From the IMG/VR virus record IMGVR_UViG_3300037674_001397, positions 1 through 29,571 of that record: a stretch of DNA of 29,571 bases; one strand, written 5' to 3'. The notes under the pieces are model-generated. The model was not told the origin of the DNA and did not search any database. It saw only the letters and a list, made by a program, of their open reading frames with translations. Shown in pieces: positions 25,124-29,571 of the stretch (positions are counted from its first letter, which is position 1; each line of letters opens with the position of its first letter). The position numbers and the translations under genes are program-made. The stretch is from a virus.

Positions 25124-25990
25124 ATGAAAAATAGATATAAGAATCTCAATAATTCATTTTATTGGGTTGTTAGTGACGTACTAAAAAAAGGTATGACAGT
25201 AAATTCTAGAGGATCAGAACAGAAAGAATTATGTTTTTATAAAACGATAATTGAAGATCCTACTGATATATTAATAAATTATCCTAGTCGTAAGTTTAAT
25301 CCAAATTATGCGTTTACTGAGTGGCTTTGGTATTTGTCACAAGTAAAAAATACTAATAATATTGGTAAGATGGCAAAAATATGGGATATGATTAAAGACG
25401 AGAATGGTGAATGTGAATCAAATTATGGTTCGTATATGTTTCCAATTGAACAATGGTCTTGGGTTGCTAATGAGCTTATTAGTGACGTTGATTCTAGACG
25501 AGCAACAATTGCTATTAATCAACCATACCATAAAAATCAAAACTTAAAGGATATTCCATGTACACAATATGTACAATTTTTTATTCGTAATGGTTATCTT
25601 GATATGGGTGTGTATATGAGATCAAATGATGTTATCTTTGGTTTTTGTAATGATGTGTTTACATTTGGATTGTTTCATCAATTAATGTTTAATGATTTAC
25701 TGGAACATTATCCAGATTTACAACTTGGTGAATATCATCATCATGCGGGTAGTATGCACATTTATGAACGTCACTATAAAATGGCAGAAAAGATTATGAA
25801 AGATGGGGCAGGTTGGTATAAAAAAGATTTGGAAAAGATAAAGTTGAGGGATAGAATTACTTCAACTTATATTTTGGGTAGAGAGTATTATCTTCCAAGA
25901 AAGGAATTAACAAAAGAACAAATTCAATTAGCAACACAAAATTTAGCGGTTGCAATGTTGGATTTTGAAGGAGCGTGTCCAATTGGCTAA
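25124..25990 (+). CDS. ThyA-fold enzyme, likely dCMP hydroxymethylase
   Basis: A 288-residue member of the thymidylate synthase/dCMP hydroxymethylase family; it uses methylene-tetrahydrofolate to modify C5 of a pyrimidine nucleotide. Catalytic Cys is at 146 (IPCTQ), R166-S-N-D169 binds phosphate and sugar, SRRATIAI supplies the partner Arg pair, and MHIY gives the His/Tyr at 212/214. At residue 177, where thymidylate synthase has Asn that reads uracil (LPFN), this protein has Asp (FCND). The same Asn-to-Asp change is the hallmark of T4 dCMP hydroxymethylase, so cytosine is the likely base. The His after the catalytic Cys is Thr. Good site TAGGAGA before the ATG. Confidence 0.8.
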   Translation: MKNRYKNLNNSFYWVVSDVLKKGMTVNSRGSEQKELCFYKTIIEDPTDILINYPSRKFNPNYAFTEWLWYLSQVKNTNNIGKMAKIWDMIKDENGECESNYGSYMFPIEQWSWVANELISDVDSRRATIAINQPYHKNQNLKDIPCTQYVQFFIRNGYLDMGVYMRSNDVIFGFCNDVFTFGLFHQLMFNDLLEHYPDLQLGEYHHHAGSMHIYERHYKMAEKIMKDGAGWYKKDLEKIKLRDRITSTYILGREYYLPRKELTKEQIQLATQNLAVAMLDFEGACPIG

Positions 25991-26315
25991 AAAAGAATCA
26001 ATATTAAACCGAGCAGAAAAAATTATTAATGATAGATCTGAAGAGAAAGAACGAATGTATGGTCCATTTTCTGAAGGTATGCGTAGAGCTGCGATGATTG
26101 CAACTGGTATGACTGGTAAAGAGTTTACTGGTTCAGATATTTACGCAGCAATGGTTGCATTAAAATTAAGTCGTCATTCTTATTCGTATAGACAAGATAA
26201 TTTACTAGATGCTTGTGCGTATTTGGGTGCATTAGAAAATTATGTAGAAGAGTTTGGTTATAAAGATACAGAAAAACCTGTTGAATTAGGAGAAAATTCA
26301 AATGAAAATAAGTAA
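25983..26315 (+). CDS. DUF6378-like protein (MazG-like all-alpha type)
   Basis: About 110 residues, all helical. The core EKERMYGPFSEGMRRAA, a DIYAAMVALKLSRHSY helix, and DNLLDACAYLGALENY match the DUF6378 pattern: YG near the start, then a helix with K-x-x-R, then D-N-x-x-D-x-x-x-Y. These proteins are thought to belong with MazG-like nucleotide pyrophosphatases, but no activity is shown that I know of. Start: TTG at 25983 with AAGGAG nine bases upstream, overlapping the previous gene by eight bases. The TTG at 25950 in the same frame has no ribosome site and adds residues that do not fit. Confidence 0.7.
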   Translation: MAKKESILNRAEKIINDRSEEKERMYGPFSEGMRRAAMIATGMTGKEFTGSDIYAAMVALKLSRHSYSYRQDNLLDACAYLGALENYVEEFGYKDTEKPVELGENSNENK

Positions 26316-26745
26316 AGTTAGAAAGGTTCGTACTCCTCAAAGAGCGAATAAAAACGATGCTGGTATAGATTTCTTTATACCGGATGATTTTAATGATGGT
26401 AAAATTCAGTATCTCAATCCTGGAGAAAGTGTTTTGATACCAAGTGGTATACATGTTAATGTTCCAGATAATCATGCTTTAATAGCATTCAATAAATCTG
26501 GAATTGCAGTAAAAAAGACGTTACTAGCAGGAGCTGCGGTTGTAGATGAAGGTTATCAAGGAGAAATGCACATTCATATTATTAATGTGGGTGATAAGTC
26601 ACATCCAATATCACCAGGAGATAAGATAATGCAGTTCATTTTAATTCCAATGTTTTATGATTCTGTAGAAGAAGTACCCTATGAAAAATTATATGAAGAA
26701 CAATCAAGCAGAGGAGATGGTGGATTTGGCTCAACCGGAGTTTAA
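26302..26745 (+). CDS. dut: dUTPase (trimeric type)
   Basis: Hydrolyses dUTP to dUMP and pyrophosphate, keeping uracil out of DNA and supplying dUMP. All five family motifs are present in a 147-residue protein: NDAGIDFF, NKSGIAVK, VVDEGYQGEMHIHIIN, GDKIMQFILIP and RGDGGFGSTG at the C-terminus. The second motif has NKSG where PRSG/S is usual. AGGAGA precedes the ATG, which lies inside the end of the previous gene. The coding of its last motif also holds the likely start of the polymerase gene. Confidence 0.95.
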   Translation: MKISKVRKVRTPQRANKNDAGIDFFIPDDFNDGKIQYLNPGESVLIPSGIHVNVPDNHALIAFNKSGIAVKKTLLAGAAVVDEGYQGEMHIHIINVGDKSHPISPGDKIMQFILIPMFYDSVEEVPYEKLYEEQSSRGDGGFGSTGV

Positions 26746-29179
26746 GCTTTCTAGAGTCTGCTCTTCTTTTAATAGGGGACAGTGGAAAATACATTTATTT
26801 GGTTATGATGGTGATAATAGACCACAAAAGAAGATTGCTATTTTTGATGATTATTTTTATTATTCTAAAAAACATATAGCCGATGTTAGTGGTATTAGAG
26901 GTTTTACCGTAGAAGATGGTAAATCGTATAAAAGTTTGTATGATGATGAAGTAGTTAAGGTAACTTACAGATCTATTAAAACTAAAAACGAATTTGTTAA
27001 GAGTCATCCAGAAAGAATTCATGAAGCGGATGTTCTTCCAGAACAAAAGTATATTTTAGATAATAAAATTGAATGGTCTGAGTACAGAAATATCATGTAT
27101 TTTGATATTGAAACGTGGTATGATGATGAAGATCCAAAGGGAAATATGCCAGATGCGGCAAGAATGCCAATCACAGCCATTGTTGGTTACTCTACATTTG
27201 ATCAAGAATATTTTGTATTCTCATGGAATCCAGAAAAAACCAAAGACTTTATAGAACCAAAACTTGTTACGAAGGATAACATAAATTATAGTTTCTTTGC
27301 AAACGAAGAAGACATGTTATTTTCATTTATTGAATTTGTTAAGTTATCTCATGTTGATGTTTTAACTGGTTGGTATTCCGGACAATACGATTTGCCTTAT
27401 ATTATTAATAGATCAAAAGCATTGGGTATGGATTCTAGAAAAATATCGCCAATTACTGAGTTGAAAATGTATAAGAAGGGAGATTATTTCAGAATTTATA
27501 TGAAGGGCCTTGATCACGTTGATATGCAAGATGCACTTCAAGATTTAGGTTATAATTTACCAAATTGGAAATTAGCCACAGCTGCTGAAGTTATTCTAAA
27601 AGATCCAGATGTTGAGAAATTAAAGGTTGCAACATGGAAAAATTGGTTAGATGATTATACGGGATTTTTAGAATACGCAGTACGAGATGTAGAGATATTG
27701 GTTGAGATAGAGAAAAAATTAAAAATATTTGAATTGTATAATACATTACAAGCCACAGCCGGCTTAGTTAATATGAGTTTGGTTATGATGAAATCTGTAG
27801 TTGTAGATTCGTTTATCTTATCATCGTTTCATAATAAAATAATATTCCCAACTAGAGTAACAGCTCCAAGACAGAATTATACTGGAGCAGTAGTTTTAGA
27901 TCCAATGGAACCAGGTGTACATCGTGACATGTGCATTTTAGATTATACATCACTGTATCCTACAACAATTATGACATTTAATATTTCTCCAGAAACGTAT
28001 ATCGTTAGTGCAGATGATTGTAAAAAGGTGGGTATGAAAATTGAAGATGTTATGAAGTCTCTAACCGATGATGGAATAGGCTATATTGATACTGGTTATC
28101 ACGAGGATCTGTTTGGTGGACGTTATTTATTTTATGATCATAAACATAAGCTTGGTCTTATGCCGTTTCTACTTAAAAAATTATTTCTTACTAGAGTTGA
28201 AGCAAACGAAAAGTTAAAGTTGAGTACTACTCCAGAAGAGGAAAGGTTATCACTAAATGTTAAACAACGTGCACTTAAATTGATATTGAATTCTGCTTAT
28301 GGTGCTATGGGTTTTAATTACTTTAGATTGTATAAACCAGAGTGTGCAGACGCAATTACATTTTTTGCAAGAGAAGCATTAAAATATGCAGTTGTTAAAT
28401 TTCACACTGAATTAAAGCATCCAGTAATTTATGGTGATACTGATTCTATTTTTGTTAAGCAGAATGGTTATACTATTAGTCAAATTATGGATAAATTAGA
28501 TGATTTTAGGGGAATGTTAAGGAATGATTTTGCTAAGAAATACATACAACGTGTAGATGATGATTATTTTTATATGGATCTTAAGTTTGAAATGGATTTA
28601 GATTACATGTATTTTAGTAATGCTAAAAAACGATATTATGCGATTGAAAGAAATAGTCAAAAATCATATATTAAAGGTTTAAACATTATTAGAAAAGATG
28701 CACCGAAATATGCTAAACTTAAACTTGATGATTTAGCTGAAAAGGCAGTTAGACAAACATTGACAGTTGATGAGTTAGTTGATCTTAGAAAGGAAATAGA
28801 AATTACACCGTATACGGAATTGGGAATAACTAAATCTTTTACTAAAAAGTTTTTTGCGTATACTAAGAATAAACCCCAACATTTGACTGCGGCTTTATGG
28901 GTAAATGACATCCTAAATGCGGGAATAGATCACATGGATAAACCATTGTTATTTTATGTCATATCTAATTGCCAAAATGACTTAAAACCTAGAGAAAGAA
29001 ATACGGCTATATGTTTAAATGAGGAACAGTTAAATTTAATTGACGAAAATCCGGACAAGTTTAAATTGGATTATGATACATTTTTTCAAAAACAAATATT
29101 AGATCAGATAGAAGAGTTTGATCAAATACCGTCCGTTAAAAAAGTAGTTGAAGAATATAAGGAGATAATAAATGGCTAG
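26726..29179 (+). CDS. Family B DNA polymerase with proofreading exonuclease
   Basis: Main replicative polymerase candidate, 817 residues from the TTG. The exonuclease domain has MYFDIETW (Asp 127, Glu 129), GWYSGQYDLPYI (Asp 222; the usual Asn is Tyr) and YAVRDVEI (Asp 321). The polymerase domain has motif A LDYTSLYPT (Asp 406), motif B KLILNSAYG, motif C YGDTDS (Asp 571, Asp 573) and KKRYYAI after it. The start is a choice: TTG 26726 has GAGGAG nine bases before it and matches the TTG-GCT starts at 14255 and 25983; ATG 26681, 26693 and 26717 are in frame, but 26717 directly touches the GAGGAG. It overlaps dut by 20 bases. Confidence 0.93.
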   Translation: MAQPEFKLSRVCSSFNRGQWKIHLFGYDGDNRPQKKIAIFDDYFYYSKKHIADVSGIRGFTVEDGKSYKSLYDDEVVKVTYRSIKTKNEFVKSHPERIHEADVLPEQKYILDNKIEWSEYRNIMYFDIETWYDDEDPKGNMPDAARMPITAIVGYSTFDQEYFVFSWNPEKTKDFIEPKLVTKDNINYSFFANEEDMLFSFIEFVKLSHVDVLTGWYSGQYDLPYIINRSKALGMDSRKISPITELKMYKKGDYFRIYMKGLDHVDMQDALQDLGYNLPNWKLATAAEVILKDPDVEKLKVATWKNWLDDYTGFLEYAVRDVEILVEIEKKLKIFELYNTLQATAGLVNMSLVMMKSVVVDSFILSSFHNKIIFPTRVTAPRQNYTGAVVLDPMEPGVHRDMCILDYTSLYPTTIMTFNISPETYIVSADDCKKVGMKIEDVMKSLTDDGIGYIDTGYHEDLFGGRYLFYDHKHKLGLMPFLLKKLFLTRVEANEKLKLSTTPEEERLSLNVKQRALKLILNSAYGAMGFNYFRLYKPECADAITFFAREALKYAVVKFHTELKHPVIYGDTDSIFVKQNGYTISQIMDKLDDFRGMLRNDFAKKYIQRVDDDYFYMDLKFEMDLDYMYFSNAKKRYYAIERNSQKSYIKGLNIIRKDAPKYAKLKLDDLAEKAVRQTLTVDELVDLRKEIEITPYTELGITKSFTKKFFAYTKNKPQHLTAALWVNDILNAGIDHMDKPLLFYVISNCQNDLKPRERNTAICLNEEQLNLIDENPDKFKLDYDTFFQKQILDQIEEFDQIPSVKKVVEEYKEIING

Positions 29180-29561
29180 AGTAATAAAGGATACTCCGGG
29201 TTCACAAGAGAAGAAATACAATACTTCTACTTTTGTGGATTATTTAGAGGATCAGTATCCAGCAATGACATCAGAATTTAAGAGATTACAAAAGCAACAG
29301 TATGAGTTGTTTTGTAGGAAACAGCATGATTACGGTCCAGGAAATATTGCAGTTGGAACTCAGTTGCAAACAGAAGATGAGATAAAACTATCTCTTACTG
29401 GATTATGGTTTCGTATGAATGATAAAATTCAAAGATTAAAGAATATGCTTCTTAGTGGTAGAGAATCTGCAGTGGATGAACCATTAGAGGATGCATACTT
29501 GGATGTTTCTAATTATGGTATTATGGCAACTATAGTAAAAAACGGAAAATGGGGAAGATAA
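29172..29561 (+). CDS. DUF1599 / nucleotide modification associated domain 1 (Nmad1)-like protein
   Basis: A 129-residue helical protein. FCRKQHDYGPGNIAVG, then TGLWFRMNDKIQRLKNML and DEPLEDAYLDVSNYGIMATI reproduce the DUF1599 pattern (K-x-x-D-Y-G-x-x-N, G-x-x-x-R-x-x-D-K-x-x-R, E-D-x-x-x-D-x-x-N-Y). The family was named Nmad1 because its genes go with enzymes for modified phage DNA bases; its reaction is not established to my knowledge. It starts inside the end of the polymerase gene (eight bases), and its stop shares a base with the next start. Together with the ThyA-like enzyme it supports modified phage DNA. Confidence 0.8.
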   Translation: MARVIKDTPGSQEKKYNTSTFVDYLEDQYPAMTSEFKRLQKQQYELFCRKQHDYGPGNIAVGTQLQTEDEIKLSLTGLWFRMNDKIQRLKNMLLSGRESAVDEPLEDAYLDVSNYGIMATIVKNGKWGR

Positions 29562-29571
29562 TGGACGAACC
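29561..29571 (+). CDS. Start of the next gene (partial)
   Basis: An ATG formed in a TAATG overlap with the Nmad1-like gene, with GGGGAAG before it, opens a frame reading M-D-E that runs off the window. Only the start is seen, so nothing can be said about its product. Confidence 0.5.

Noticed and set aside
1-29571. CRISPR arrays, insertion sequences, transposases
   Set aside because: No regularly spaced repeats, terminal inverted repeats or transposase-like proteins were seen.

Overview
The window is a gene-dense, AT-rich piece of a tailed, contractile-type (myovirus-like) bacteriophage genome. Every supported gene lies on the + strand. Genes are packed with TAATG, ATGA or 8-base overlaps, and long non-coding space occurs at only one place. 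The replication set (T4 gp32-like SSB, UvsX, 5' exonuclease, gp41-like helicase, family B DNA polymerase) and a LysM baseplate protein of gp53 type point to a distant T4-like marine phage. The host is probably a Gram-negative bacterium of the Bacteroidota/Marinimicrobiota (FCB) kind. That is inferred only from a TonB-dependent receptor with an N-terminal carboxypeptidase-regulatory-like domain, which looks host-derived.

Layout. (1) 1-8923: tail and baseplate module: tape measure C-terminus, a 1117-residue baseplate-like protein, a LysM wedge protein, a 1018-residue hub-like protein and a 246-residue structural protein. (2) 8972-14533: accessory block opening with its own promoter: a reduced family A polymerase-like protein, a 902-residue polyvalent-type protein with a ParB-like C-terminus, a Nudix hydrolase, two unknown small proteins, and a short SelW/Rdx-like gene not visible as a normal ORF because it carries an in-frame TGA at the exact CxxU position. 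(3) 14534-15293: a non-coding stretch holding a promoter, a folded RNA of about 450 nt whose ends pair, a long hairpin, and a second promoter nearly identical to the first. (4) 15294-19596: SSB with its own terminator, then UvsX, exonuclease and helicase. (5) 19612-24409: adenosylcobalamin-dependent ribonucleotide reductase followed by the TonB-dependent outer-membrane receptor. (6) 24419-24568: tRNA-Ala(UGC) and tRNA-Glu(UUC). (7) 24636-29571: nucleotide metabolism and DNA synthesis: HAD phosphatase, a ThyA-fold enzyme with the Asn-to-Asp change typical of dCMP hydroxymethylase, a DUF6378-like protein, dUTPase, DNA polymerase B and a DUF1599/Nmad1-like protein.

How it fits together. Modules 4 to 7 form a replication and precursor-supply system: the B12-dependent reductase makes deoxynucleotides, dUTPase removes dUTP, and the ThyA-like enzyme with Nmad1/DUF6378-type proteins suggests that the phage makes DNA with a modified pyrimidine, most likely at cytosine. 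The strongest candidates for something new are the putative phage selenoprotein with an adjacent SECIS-like hairpin, the large structured RNA beside it, and the phage-borne TonB receptor placed directly after a B12-dependent enzyme.
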